Source: Rhizophagus clarus
Lineage: Eukaryota > Glomeromycota > Glomeromycetes > Glomerales > Glomeraceae
Assembly (NCBI GenBank): GCA_015698045.1
Contig: BLAL01000215.1
Span: 620,001-684,000 of the forward strand
Direction: 5' to 3'
DNA: 64,000 bases
This document shows positions 50,406 through 61,326 of the stretch, one piece after another (the first letter of the stretch is position 1; each line of letters starts with the position of its first letter). The notes beneath the pieces are model-generated. The model worked only from the letters and a program-made list of their open reading frames with translations. It was not told the DNA's origin and did no database searches. Position numbers and translations under genes: made by a program.

Positions 50406-51756
50406 ATGGTATTATTAGTAAGATTATATAATTAAATGCAAGAAATCTGACTTCGTATTAATTTCGTGTTTTGCACTAATAACATGTAGGAAAAAGAAAA
50501 GTCAAAATATCGTTATACTTCTGAAATTCAACAAATGATGTTTGTTTTTGGTGAAGTTCAAGCACCTTTACTTGAAACAATAAATCTTGTGGAGGACATT
50601 GTTCGTTCTCAAGTGATTGAAATCGTAAGAATTCTTCAAATTATAAATATATTGTATAATTTTAGACAGTTTCACAATTTTATTAATATTTTCAGTTAAA
50701 AAGATTATACAAGCAGCAGCCCAAGCTTCAAAGCGCGGTTCTAGATACATGAGTGCCGAGGACTTAATTTTTTTGATCCGTCATGATCGTGCTAAAGTAA
50801 ATAGATTAAGAACATATCTAAGCTGGAAAGATGTACGAAAGAATGCAAAAGACACGGGTGGAAATGATGCAGCAGAAGAAATCATGGAAGAACCAAATGC
50901 AGGTTTTGAGATTATCAAGATTTATATTGACGTTATTTATAAATGATATTAATTTATTAAATTGCTTTTTTTTTCAACTTATAATTGAATTGGTAAGTTT
51001 TCTTATATCATTTTTTGATAGCTAAGTGAATCTTATTAAATAGATTCTCTTCTTTAAAGACAAAATAGCCAAGGCGCGTAAAATGAAAGTTAAATTGTCT
51101 TGGGAACTTGTCAATTCGTTTTCTGAATTTTTGAATGCCGATTCTGACGACGAAGATGAGGAAGAATTGGAGGCCTATAATGATTCAATACAAAGACTAA
51201 AGGTATTATATTTATTTTTATTTTTATTTTTATTTTATTTTTTTTTTTTTTATTTGAAATAATTTACATATTTGTGAAAATTTAATTTTTTTGCATTTAG
51301 GATGCCGATGAAATTACTAGAGCTATGACTCGCGAGGAGTATGTACATTACTCAGAGTGTCGACAAGCATCCTTCACATATAGAAAAGCAAAGAGATTTC
51401 GCGAATGGGCTAACATGTCTGCATATATAGATATGAAACCTAATGATGATATTATAGATATTCTTGGTTTTCTTACATTTGAGATGGTGAGCACTTTGAC
51501 AGAAACGGCTTTAAGAGTTAAGAGAGATCTGGACAAAGATCAAATGATCCACAACAAAAGTCTCAATCGTCCTAAAGGAATGTTTGAAGACGAGTTGGAA
51601 AATAGGGATGTGTACTTATTCTCTTCACCTCCTTCAGAACAAACAGCTTTAAGACCTTCACACATTCATGAAGCTTTTAGACGATTGCAAATGCTTCCTC
51701 AACCAGTCAAAAATTTCAGAGGCGGTCTAGTTAGAACTAAAGTTTCTCTTATTTAA
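50406..51756 (+). CDS. SPT3: Spt3, SAGA complex histone-fold subunit
   Basis: Five coding exons (50406-50408, 50490-50624, 50704-50902, 51060-51202, 51301-51756) sum to 936 nt, 311 residues; human SUPT3H is 317 and yeast Spt3 337. The second exon begins E-K-E-K-S-K-Y-R-Y-T, followed by SEIQQMMFVFGEVQAPLLET, NLVEDIVRSQVIEI, then RGSRYMSAEDLIFLIRHDRA and KVNRLRTYLSWKDVRKNAKD. This is the first histone fold and its extension, nearly identical to the family. The C-terminal half (REEYVHYSECRQASFTYRK, LGFLTFEMVSTLTETAL, ALRPSHIHEAFRRLQ) is the second histone fold. Spt3 bridges SAGA to TBP. The start codon is inferred: an ATG at 50406-50408 sits directly on a GT donor and joins in phase to the next exon. 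Exon 3 uses an AAAAAG acceptor a few bases past a better-looking CAG. Confidence 0.93.
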
Positions 51757-52750
51757 ATTTTGATTATTCATATATAATTATTATTACTAATTTATCAATA
51801 AATAATTTAAGATTAAAGAAATGCTATAATAAAGTTTACATTACAAACATAATCAATACTGTTATCGTATTATACGGTGTTTTCAGTTTTATACTGTACT
51901 AACTGTAGTTCCTACAATTATAGAATATATACGCGGTGCAAAAAGGATTTTATTTTACTTTTGTAATATAATGAAACTCATCAATATAGTAATTGGTAGA
52001 CCATAAGAAGTATTAAAAATAAATAATAATATAATAACTTTCTCGAATATTTAATAATTTTAAAAATAAGTATTAAGTGTTTAAACTCATCGATTTTCTC
52101 TGTTTTTGCTTGATCAGCTTTACATAACTAATTCTTTACGTTATTTATCCTATACATGTTGAAAATTTGGTTTAACCAGTGTTGACGTCCAACAGGATTT
52201 TAATGCTCTTTAAATTATGTAACAAAAGCTTTAAATTATCATATTTCTATCATTTGATCTAATGAACTTTAAATCATGTTAAAATCTTATATATATGTTC
52301 AAATGTCAGATTTTACAGGTCTCTGTCCAAGAACTTGGTCTGTTCTAAAATGTCCCATCTAAGGACATATCCTTGGACAATGCAAATCGAGATAATGACG
52401 TTTGGTTACAGCGGAATTCGCGGCGGATGGTACGCGATAATCCAAGTAATAAAATTCGCGGTCATAGACGCATAGACGCGTAACCAATCTAATCAATCCG
52501 ATCAATCTGTGCTACAAAAAAAAATTCTCTTCAGACAATTCTATTTTCTGCACTATTTCTAACTCTCCGAAACTTGGACGATGAAGAGAGAATAAGACAC
52601 GCGTTAGAACTCATCTTTTCTCAGTTATAACTTTGTCTACAGGAAAGAAGCCGACATTAAGATAACCAAGTTTTGCTCACTGGAAAGGGAGGGTCAGTTT
52701 TTTCACCCTGTTAAACATTTTTAGTCATTAAATGAACGATCAATAAACAC
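51757..52750. other. Intergenic with a more GC-rich, palindrome-bearing patch
   Basis: AT-rich until about 52300, then a less AT-rich patch to about 52700. In it TGTCCAAG (about 52325) and CTTGGACA (about 52373) form an inverted pair, and GGTTAC (about 52404) pairs with GTAACC (about 52480) across GCGG/CGCGG motifs. Probably a remnant of an inverted-repeat element; no gene seen. Confidence 0.4.
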
Positions 52751-53183
52751 TTGAATTTAATTATACAGTATCCATCCCTCCCGGCGCTAAATACTGCGAC
52801 TGAAATATTAAATCCTACGATGACAAATTTCAATCCACCTGAGACAGTTGAGTTTCTTCACTTATACGAAAAAGTGCATAGAAGTTTCTGTATAAATCTT
52901 GTGGGTCATGATGTAATGAATGATCATGACAGGAGAGCTGCTTTCTTTGACTTAGCAGATGACAATGCCTTTGAATTTGATGATAAAGGCTTAATCTCGT
53001 CTTCTCTTTGATAATCTCGATAAGGTTACATTCGAAGAGCATAAGGACTAGCTGGTATTGGTGTATAAATAAGAAGCGAAGAAATACCGGTCAGAATATA
53101 AAAACAAGGAGCTAGAGGATCCTCCGGATGCAATTTGTTTGCCAGCAGATAAATCGCGTCGTGAAAATCTCGTGAGAGTGTTA
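52751..53183 (+). pseudogene. Decayed coding remnant of unknown family
   Basis: A frame of about 86 codons (up to 53011) reads plausible protein (FNPPETVEFLHLYEKVHRSF, NDHDRRAAFFDLADDNAFEF) and is preceded by an acceptor-like TTATACAG. A second stretch in another frame (about 53075-53178: YRSEYKNKELEDPPDAICLP, ADKSRRENL) also looks protein-like. The two are separated by stops, and the second abuts the inverted-repeat element at 53184. I do not recognise the family; it looks like a broken host or transposon gene. Confidence 0.3.
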
Positions 53184-53378
53184 AGGATTGGAATCGATTA
53201 TCGAACCTTTTCAAGATTTTTTTTATTTTATGGCCGATCAACTTGACTAAAAATCAGGAACTGATTTTAGAAAATGATCCGGCATTGGAAATTGCTCTAT
53301 AAAAAATTGTTGAGAATCGATTCTTGAGAATCGATTATACTATTTAGTTTCGATTTTTTCAGAATCGATTCCAATCCC
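53184..53378. mobile_element. 195-bp MITE with GGATTGGAATCGATT ends
   Basis: The left end AGGATTGGAATCGATTATCGA and the reverse complement of the right end GGGATTGGAATCGATTCTGAA pair over about 16 bp. Both sides are flanked by TA (53182-53183 and 53379-53380). The GAATCGATT motif recurs internally near 53318 and 53331. No coding sequence. The TA flank suggests mobilisation by a mariner-like transposase, but with only 2 bp of duplication this is tentative. Confidence 0.6.
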
Positions 53379-53421
53379 TATATGCACTGGAAATGAACAC
53401 AGCCTGAAATTTGTTTTGCCG

Positions 53422-53530
53422 TATTAGTGCCATATTAGCATCAATCAGTGCCGCATCAGTTATCAGTATTAATATCAATAAGTGCCATATTAATGTCAAT
53501 CAGTGCCTTATCAGTGCCAATCAATAAAAG
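53422..53530. repeat. Short tandem repeat, unit about 20-25 bp (GTGCCATATTAATATCAATCA)
   Basis: Four to five imperfect units beginning AGTGCC(A/G/T) and containing ATCAATCAGTGCC can be read in a row. No coding potential. Confidence 0.6.
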
Positions 53531-56500
53531 TTAAGGATTAAAGTCTTGGCGAAATTACGAGGGTTTTACCAAACTGATGTAATACCGAAAAGATGAAAAC
53601 TTGTTGAAAAGTTGGCAAATATCGAAACTGCCGAAATTATAATGGTAATGGCGAAACTGGAAAAAACCTGTTGAAGCTATATTAAATTCATATTAAAATC
53701 TTGGCAAATTTGAAGAGGTGTAACAGCCAGCCCTACAAGTTAGAAGATTAGGGAACAACCAATTCTGTTATACTTGATTGTAATTTTCGTGATCCTACTG
53801 AAGGAAATAAACTATATAATATAATTAACCGATCTTTCCGTATTATGTCCGCAGGACACTTAGAAAAAGGATAACTCAATTACCGTTGTGATATTAAAGG
53901 ATGTGGTAAACCTTTTCACATATAGAGCTTCGACAAACAACATTTGAAGTGATAACAACTGGAGTAAATGGGTAGGCACGGACTCAATGTTTTAGAAAGT
54001 GACCACGGTGATCATGTAGACTGCCTCCTTATTGGAATCGATGTGTTAGATCCAATTTTCCTTTGTACACGAACCGGCTCAAGGGTTTAAGTTCCTAAGG
54101 GTTTCAGACGAGGTTTCTTTAATAACAACCTGCATAAATAATATAATAATAATTAACAGTTTTCCGCGTATCTCATGGTCTACAGTCACGGGATACTGCT
54201 CCGATCCGACATAACTTGTTTACGCTACATCGGGTTTATGTTTTAATGTATACTATGTATGGTACGTAGCAAAGCCACTATTGACAGATTTTTCCGCGAT
54301 ACTTTATTTAAAAAGTATTTCAAACTTCTATAATTCTATATACAATTTTTGCGAGAATTTTCTAATTTCACTTTAATGTAATTAAAAACTATTTTAGAAC
54401 TACTTCCATTAGGGAAATTATTCTTTTTTTTTTAACATTTTAAAAAGCAAACTATTTTATTGTTTTTAAGTTATCATGTACTTTTAATAAGAAAGCACAA
54501 TTTTAAGATTTCGGATCTTTTAATGGGAAAAATGCCACCTATTTAAATATAATTATCTTCTGATACAAATATTACAAGTATTTGTACTAGATTTTAAAAT
54601 TTATATTATATCTAAATTTAAGTAATAATATATTTAAGATTTCATAGAATATTAATATTTTTATGTTAAATACAATTTTTTTATATCAATTATTTTATTA
54701 AATTTCTTTTATTCATCAATTAAATATTTAATAAACTCTCAAGATTAATTCAAAAGGAAATGTGAAGTATAAAAATATGGCAAAGTATACAAATAACCTT
54801 TACAATAAGTTAATAATCAGTTCAGATTTTAAATTCTTCTTGAATGTATCCACTTCTAATAATATTTAAATTATTTATCTTGCTAAAAAAAAATTAATAT
54901 TTGAATAATATTTTTTTTTTTTTTTTTTTATATTAAGTTCCAAAAAGTTTACATGTTTAGATATTTTCACTGCTTTTAATTAAACGTAAAAATTATAAAA
55001 TTTTTATTATTAATATTTTTCCTGTTTGCCCGCATGTCATTATAGCAGATTTTCAAATTTTTAATTTTCTTTTTGATTATTTTGTATTATAAAATTTATT
55101 AATTAGTAATTAATCTAAATAACTACATCCAAATTTATTATTAATTATATATTACTTTAAAGGTTAAACCAAAATATGTTTTTAAAATAATGAATTGAGA
55201 CTGGCACTAACCATAATGTTGACTTTATAAATTACGCCTACCAGTTTTGACTTACCAAAAGTGGATAAGTCTAACTGTATTAAATTTTATAATTCTATAG
55301 TTCTTATATTATTTTCTAGTCTTCCAAAAGCGTGATTGCATTTTGCCGATCATTTATGATTTATCACTTGATTAAATTATGCTTCTTTAAAAAAGTGCTT
55401 AAATATTTTACAGATAACAATTGGTTTCTAAATGAATTAATATCAATTATATAAATATTACGCCAATTAAGTACCATGCTAGGAAATCGATTATTTATTA
55501 CTATCCTTCTTTAATATTAAAGTAATTTCGCAATCCAATAAAAAAAAAATTAGATAAAAATACTAAATATAAGAGCGATTTTTCCGATTCAGCAATGTTA
55601 CACGGTTACAGTTTCTTGTCACATTGTATTTTCAGTAATATAACAAATTTCCTAAAATTAGAATAAATTCATGATGCAGTACATTATTGATTTTATCAAT
55701 CATTCAATCATAGCAAAGAAATATTTGAAGTGTTGATTGATAGTTAAAGAAAGATACGGGTAAATTACTTTTTGTATCAATGAGATATGGATAAAGCTTG
55801 AAATAGAACAAACTTTAAGTGAAAAATCATGAATTCTTTATAATTTATTATTTCATTTTCATAATGATAATTTCTCTAAATGTTTCAGTTATGAAAAAAA
55901 AAAATAATTTGGTATACAATAAAAAGTATTTATATTAAACAAATAATTATTAGCATTTATGTATAGTATTCATCTAAAAGGTCAGACTTATCCCCTGAAA
56001 CGATCCCGGTTTTTCTTATTACCGCGCGTCAAACACAAAAACAAATAAATATATTTGTACCACCTTCATTTGTTACACACAATACATGATATCTACCTTT
56101 TTTGATTAATTAACCAATGAAGAATATATGTATTAATTTTGGCCAAATGAGCTTAATTTTTGCATCATTATAATCAGAGATCTAATATTAAATTAGACTT
56201 AATTTAGTAAATTTATTTTAGATTTACTATTTATTTTTTTTTAATTTTTATTTTTTTTATTTTTTTATTCTTTTTCTGCGAACGAATTCCATTTCGCCGA
56301 ATGGCTGGTTTTGATGTCATACATATATATACAGTATAATAATCTATTAATAGAATTAAAGGAAAAGCAAGGGAATATTTTACATTTGAGTGATACATAA
56401 TGCATGGTTTGTATACCCCTTACAGCAAAGAAAAATTATTTTTATTTAAAACATTCTCTAACTGTGTAACGTGTTTTTTCTAATGAAGTATTCAGTAAGA

Positions 56501-57202
56501 AGTAAAAAAAAAAAAAACTAAAAAAAAGTATGAAACCGAATTAACAATAGAAAGATAATACAAAGAAATCATTAATCCTTATTAATCCGATCAGAATTAA
56601 ATTATCAATCCTTATTTAGTTATCTGTATTTACAATGCATATCAGTATCGCTGTGTAACATGTGTCACATTAAATTGTGATCCATATATAGCGCTCAAAA
56701 GTTTCTGATGAGTTTGAACTTTTTTTTTTGGCTGGCCAGTACTTTTTTTTTCGTGAACTTTCTCTTCCTTTAGATTAACAATCTGCAAACTTTTCACTAA
56801 TAATTCGAAAAAAAAAAAACTACTGCAGCCTTATTTTTTTAAAAGAGAACTTTAACTACTTCATTCCTAATATAATTTTATCTAATGAAAAATTGAAATT
56901 TTATTTATATATATATTATTTATTTATATATTTGCTGTTTTTGTCTGCGACAAACCGGCAAAACTATATGCGTTGCCCCCTAAATACTTATAAAACCTGT
57001 ACATATACTAAAATATTTATATTTTATCATTAATATCCTTTCTATTTTCTTTGAATAGGGGAATTATTTGCTGTTGACTGAACAAAAAATTCGTATGCGA
57101 AAAAAAAAAAAATTTCCCTCTTATTAAAGAATAATTAATATATTTTATTTATTATTTGACAATATAAAACTTCTTTTTGGAAAAAAAAATTAGATCAAAA
57201 AA
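53531..57202. other. Gene-poor stretch; upstream region of the BI-1-like gene
   Basis: Bases of about 53690-54260 are less AT-rich and contain scraps of protein-like sequence (for example LDCNFRDPTEG and RCDIKGCGKPFHI near 53775-53930) broken by stops; I cannot assign them. From about 54300 the DNA is plain AT-rich with T- and A-runs (54908-54929, 56508-56518). No RNA gene recognised. Confidence 0.5.
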
Positions 57203-58753
57203 ATGGCCTCAAATTTAGACAATTCAACATTTTCAAACGGTGAAAATAAAGACAATAATAATTCTAATAGTAATTATAATGAACAACAACAGCAAACATC
57301 ATTAAATGCTATAGTTTCATCCGGCGATTCAATGTCAATGACAAGTTCTTTTACTCATTCTCATTTAGAAACAGATACAACTTATTCTCATGATCATTTA
57401 ACGGCTGGAATAAGTAGAACTTCATCTCCCGCTCCACACCAATCACAACAATCACAAGAAAATGATACATCATCACGTCAAGTTCAATTTCCAATACCGG
57501 AAAATAACATATATAATTCTTCCTCTCAACCTTCCCAAGCATTTTCACATACAGTATACAAACCTCCAACTGAACCTCCACCTTCAATTCCTCCTTATTT
57601 GTCTCCGCATCCAACTGATTCTGAACCACCAAAATATACTTCTGCTGATCAATTCCGTTCAAAAAACAATTCGGATCTTATACTTGAAGCCGGTATTCCA
57701 AATTATGCACATAATATTAATAATATTGAAGAAATTAAAGCATCTCTGCAATCTGATAGATCAGTTAGGATGGGTAAATATTAAATTTTCTTCTTAAAAA
57801 AAAAAAAGATCGGTTTATTTTAAAAAGGAATTATTGAATAAAAAAATTTTTTTTCCCATAGCGTTCGTGAGAAAAGTATATCTTCTTCTTACATTGCAAT
57901 TGCTACTTACAATTACGCTTACCGTATTCTTTATGTATTGTGAGCCGGTGAAAGAATTTGTCGCTGAATAGTACGTGAAAATTCGTTCCGTTTAATAATA
58001 TATATATATATATATTTTTTTTTTTTTAATAATAATAATAATTTCTGAAAAAATTTTTTTCACATTTATTTTATTTAGTCAATGGCTATTCTTTGTATCA
58101 TGGATTATGACATTTATTTCACTATTGGTTTTATTTTGGCAACGAAAAAGAAGTCCTTTAAATTTATTTTTATTATTATTATTCACTATATTCATGTCAT
58201 ATGGTATCGGTACAGTAGGTAAGAAAAAAAAAAATTGTCATCATCTAATCTAATCTATCATACTTACATGATTTTAATTTTCTTTCAAATTCTTTTAGTG
58301 TCTATGTACTCATCCAAAGTTGTATTACAAGCATTTTTAATAACATTAGGAGTATTCTTAGCATTAGAAGTATTCACATTCCAATCAAAATATGATTTTT
58401 CATCATGGGGACCATTTTTATATGCTGCATTATGGATTGTAATATTTGCTTCAGTAATCGCGTGGATATTTCCTTATGATAAAGGATATCATATTGTTAT
58501 AAGTGTTGTTAGTGCTTTATTATTTAGTGCTTATATCATTTTTGATACATATATGATATTAAAGAGAGTCAGTCCTGAGGGTGGGTATTATTTCAATTGA
58601 TGCCCCTTATTTTATCTATTTATTATTAAGTACTAATTAAATTTTTTTTTTTTCTTTTTTTTAGAGTACATATTAGCAACAGTAGATTTGTACCTTGATG
58701 TAGTTAATTTATTTGTAGCAATTATAGCAATTATTGGAGGAAGTGATCGATAG
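57203..58753 (+). CDS. BXI1: Bax inhibitor-1 / LFG (TMBIM) family membrane protein
   Basis: Five exons (57203-57773, 57862-57970, 58079-58218, 58299-58580, 58665-58753) sum to 1191 nt, 396 residues. The first 190 residues are a hydrophilic Asn/Ser/Gln/Pro-rich cytosolic tail with P-P-x-Y-like proline runs (EPPPSIPPYLSPHPTDSEPP). From SDRSVRMAFVRKVYLLLTLQ the classic LFG core starts, with seven hydrophobic segments and the C-terminal signature F-S-A-Y-I-I-F-D-T-Y-M-I, then E-Y-I-L-A-T-V-D-L-Y-L-D-V-V-N-L-F. The two conserved Asp near the end, which form the pH-sensing di-aspartyl pair in bacterial relatives, are present. These proteins modulate ER calcium leak and stress-induced death; the yeast member is Bxi1/Ybh3. 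The long N-terminal tail resembles animal LFG/GRINA. A poly(A)-rich leader precedes the ATG. Confidence 0.93.
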
Positions 58754-59209
58754 CATTAATTGATTCGTACCTTTTTATTTGTTTTTGTTTTATTTGTACA
58801 TGGGTAGAAAATTTATTTTGTACCTTTGTGCAATAATACTTATTCTTAATTTCTCAATTTACTTTTATTGATTTTTTCTTTTTTTTTTGTTTTTCTGAGA
58901 AGAAAAAAAAAAAAGAAAAAAGAAAAAAACAAAAAAAGAGAAAACCAATATTATTTTAGAGAAAAAAAAATTTTTTTTTTTTTTTACATTATATAATTAA
59001 TAATTATTATTACATTTTTGTAAAATAATAAAAAAAAAACAATCATATTCTTTTGAGGAGCGTGTGAAGAAAAAAAAATTTTTTGTGTGATCATATGATA
59101 TTATCGTTTTACCAAATGTTTCATGTGGATTTCTTTTTTAATTGATGATTGGTAATTATTATGTTTGTGTTGCAATGAATTAAGTACATTAATCTCATCT
59201 GATCATCAT

Positions 59210-59261
<52 letters not shown>
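58754..59261. other. Intergenic with long homopolymers
   Basis: 3' flank of the BI-1-like gene and leader of the next gene. It contains oligo(A)/oligo(T) blocks at about 58898-58985 and a T21-A28 junction at about 59211-59259 immediately before the next ATG. Confidence 0.5.
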
Positions 59262-59263
<2 letters not shown>

Positions 59264-59936
59264 GCCGACTTCACAAAACTCCGAAGGATCGAATGATGAT
59301 TTGGATACAACAAAAAATTTTATGGATAATTATGTTAAAAATATAAATTCATATTTAGGTGATTTCTTAAAAACATCACAGCCAACTTATGATCCAAATG
59401 ATACTTCAATTAAGGATTCATCATCAAAAACTCCAACGATAACGACGACAACAAAACAAGGACAAGGAACGCAAGGAAAAACAACAAAATCATCATCTGT
59501 TTCATTATCTGAATTATTAAAATCTCCTACTGTAAATCCTGATATATTTTCAAATCGTCCTTTTAAAGATGATAATAAAAATGAAACATCATCATCATCA
59601 TCATCATCACCATCATCATCGTCATCATCATCACCGGTAATTGATAATCAAAAAGAGAAACAGAATCAATCATTGGCACAAAAACTTAAAATATCAGAAA
59701 TAAGTAGTGATTATTTTAATCAAAAAAAAGAGATATGGAATGGTGCATTAATAAATTGTTCTGAATTACATATAAAATTACAAGAATGTATGTCTTTTGG
59801 TGGATTGTTAGATAAAGTTAGTTTATGTATTGATGCGAGAAAAAAATTTTGGAATTGTATGGAGGATCAAAAAGTAAGTTTTAAAAAATTCGGGTTATAT
59901 ATATATATATTTTCTTTTTTTTCACATCTTTAATTT

Positions 59937-59974
<38 letters not shown>

Positions 59975-60097
59975 CAGAAATTCTTAAAAGATAGTGGATA
60001 TGCTTCTCCTGGTAATAGTTTAGCTGAGAATGATGAAATTTTGTATAAAGCTGACTTGTATAATATTTCTAAACTTGCTAAAGAAGAACAATCATAA
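59262..60097 (+). CDS. Twin CX9C motif protein, probably mitochondrial intermembrane space
   Basis: Two exons (59262-59873, 59978-60097) give 243 residues. The first 140 are low-complexity Ser/Thr/Lys/Asn-rich, including a run of Ser codons around 59587-59632. The C-terminal domain holds four cysteines in two CX9C helices: Cys166/Cys176 (C-SELHIKLQE-C) and Cys189/Cys199 (C-IDARKKFWN-C), followed by KFLKDSGY after the intron. Twin CX9C proteins are oxidised by Mia40 in the intermembrane space and are often respiratory-chain assembly factors or subunits. The second helix with a Trp just before its last Cys recalls COA6-like factors, but the spacing and long N-terminus do not let me name it. Localisation is inference; no classical presequence is seen, as is normal for this class. 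Confidence 0.75.
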
Positions 60098-60459
60098 AAT
60101 TACTAACTATGCAGTAAAAAAAAATAATCATGAAAAAGATATATTTAGATTCTTTTTTTGTAACATTTGAACAATTTAACAAATTTGTAATAATAAAAAT
60201 CTTTTTTTAATTTATTTTTTTTTTTTAAAAAAAAAAAAAAATAACGAAAAAACAAAAAAAAATTTTAAAACTAACTAAATTATTTTAATTCCCCTTTGTT
60301 TCATTTCATAATTTATTTATAATTCCAATTTAATCATAGAATAGTTTATTTTATTCCCCTTTTTGTTTCATATATCTTTCTCATTATTTACAATTCCAAG
60401 TAACGAATCATAAAAATCATTTAATTTTAATTCCCCCCTCTTTTTACTTCATCATTCAT
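60098..60459. other. Convergent intergenic region
   Basis: Between the stop codons of the CX9C gene (+) and uS11m (-). It has an oligo(T)-oligo(A) junction at about 60216-60241 and CCCCTTT(T)GTTTCAT duplicated at about 60292-60308 and 60356-60372. Confidence 0.5.
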
Positions 60460-61326
60460 TTATAATCTTCTAGATTTTCTTGGCCTACATCCATTAAAAG
60501 GTAAAGGAGTAGTATCAGTAATTCTTTTAACATTCCATTGATTTTCTACATTAGCCAAAGCTTTAAAAGCAGCATCTCTACCAGGACCAAATCCATTTAT
60601 ACAAATTTCAACATTTTTAACATTTAAATTTTTTTCTTTAATTTTTTGAATCACACTGGTAGCAGCTTGATGAGCAGCTTCATAACCACCTCTTTGAGAT
60701 TTTTTAAACCCAACGCTACCACCTGATTTAGTTATTAAAATATTACCACGAGAATTTGTTAATGTTACTATAGTATTATTATATGATGCATGAATATGAA
60801 GAATATAATTTTCTTCGGATGGAACTAAAAAATCTGATAAAAGTTTTGCTACCTCAACATTTGATGTTGATGATGTTGAAGTAGTTTGTGAGGATGATGA
60901 TGATGATGATTTTTCGGGTGAAAAATTAAATAAAAAATTATCTATCCCTTCTTTATCTTTTGATGATGAAGATTCTTCTCGTTCTTGTTTAAAAGTGGAT
61001 GATGATAATGTTTCCTTAATGGAGAAGGACGATGATGATGATGATGGTTGGTTTGAACTAAAAAGACCCAATATATCATCAATACTTGGTTGATATTTTG
61101 AACCATCATTATTCTCTTGATTAGTTTCATTCTTGTCGGTTTCGTCAATTTCTTTCTTTTTCTCTATTTTATTTTCGTCATTATTATTATCGTTATTCGA
61201 TGATGTTAATAATCTTTTTTGGAAAGAATTCGGTAAATTACGATATGAATATAAAGTACATAAATTATATGAAACCAATTTTTTAGGAATAAACTTATTC
61301 GAAGTATTTTTAAAAATTGATAACAT
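60460..61326 (-). CDS. MRPS18: Mitochondrial small-subunit ribosomal protein uS11m
   Basis: Intronless frame of 288 residues from ATG 61326. The start is basic and hydrophobic with Arg/Lys/Tyr and no acid (MLSIFKNTSNKFIPKKLVSY), fitting a mitochondrial presequence. Residues of about 45-160 are a low-complexity Asn/Glu/Lys then Ser-rich insertion. The C-terminal 120 residues are the uS11 fold: YILHIHASYNNTIVTLTNSR, GSVGFKKSQRGGYEAAHQAA, ICINGFGPGRDAA and the ending T-P-L-P-F-N-G-C-R-P-R-K-S-R-R-L. uS11 lies on the platform of the small subunit near the 3' end of the rRNA. It is the only larger conserved gene in the window without an intron. The Ser-rich insertion makes it longer than yeast Mrps18 (about 217 residues). 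Confidence 0.93.
   Translation of the reverse strand: MLSIFKNTSNKFIPKKLVSYNLCTLYSYRNLPNSFQKRLLTSSNNDNNNDENKIEKKKEIDETDKNETNQENNDGSKYQPSIDDILGLFSSNQPSSSSSSFSIKETLSSSTFKQEREESSSSKDKEGIDNFLFNFSPEKSSSSSSSQTTSTSSTSNVEVAKLLSDFLVPSEENYILHIHASYNNTIVTLTNSRGNILITKSGGSVGFKKSQRGGYEAAHQAATSVIQKIKEKNLNVKNVEICINGFGPGRDAAFKALANVENQWNVKRITDTTPLPFNGCRPRKSRRL

Noticed and set aside
50129-50431. 100-codon frame overlapping the TMA7 and SPT3 starts
   Set aside because: It overlaps the first two coding exons of TMA7 on the opposite strand and has no family resemblance; its last part would be the SPT3 leader.
53026-53241. Minus-strand frame of 71 codons
   Set aside because: It crosses the left end of the 195-bp MITE and the opposite strand reads more like protein in this place.
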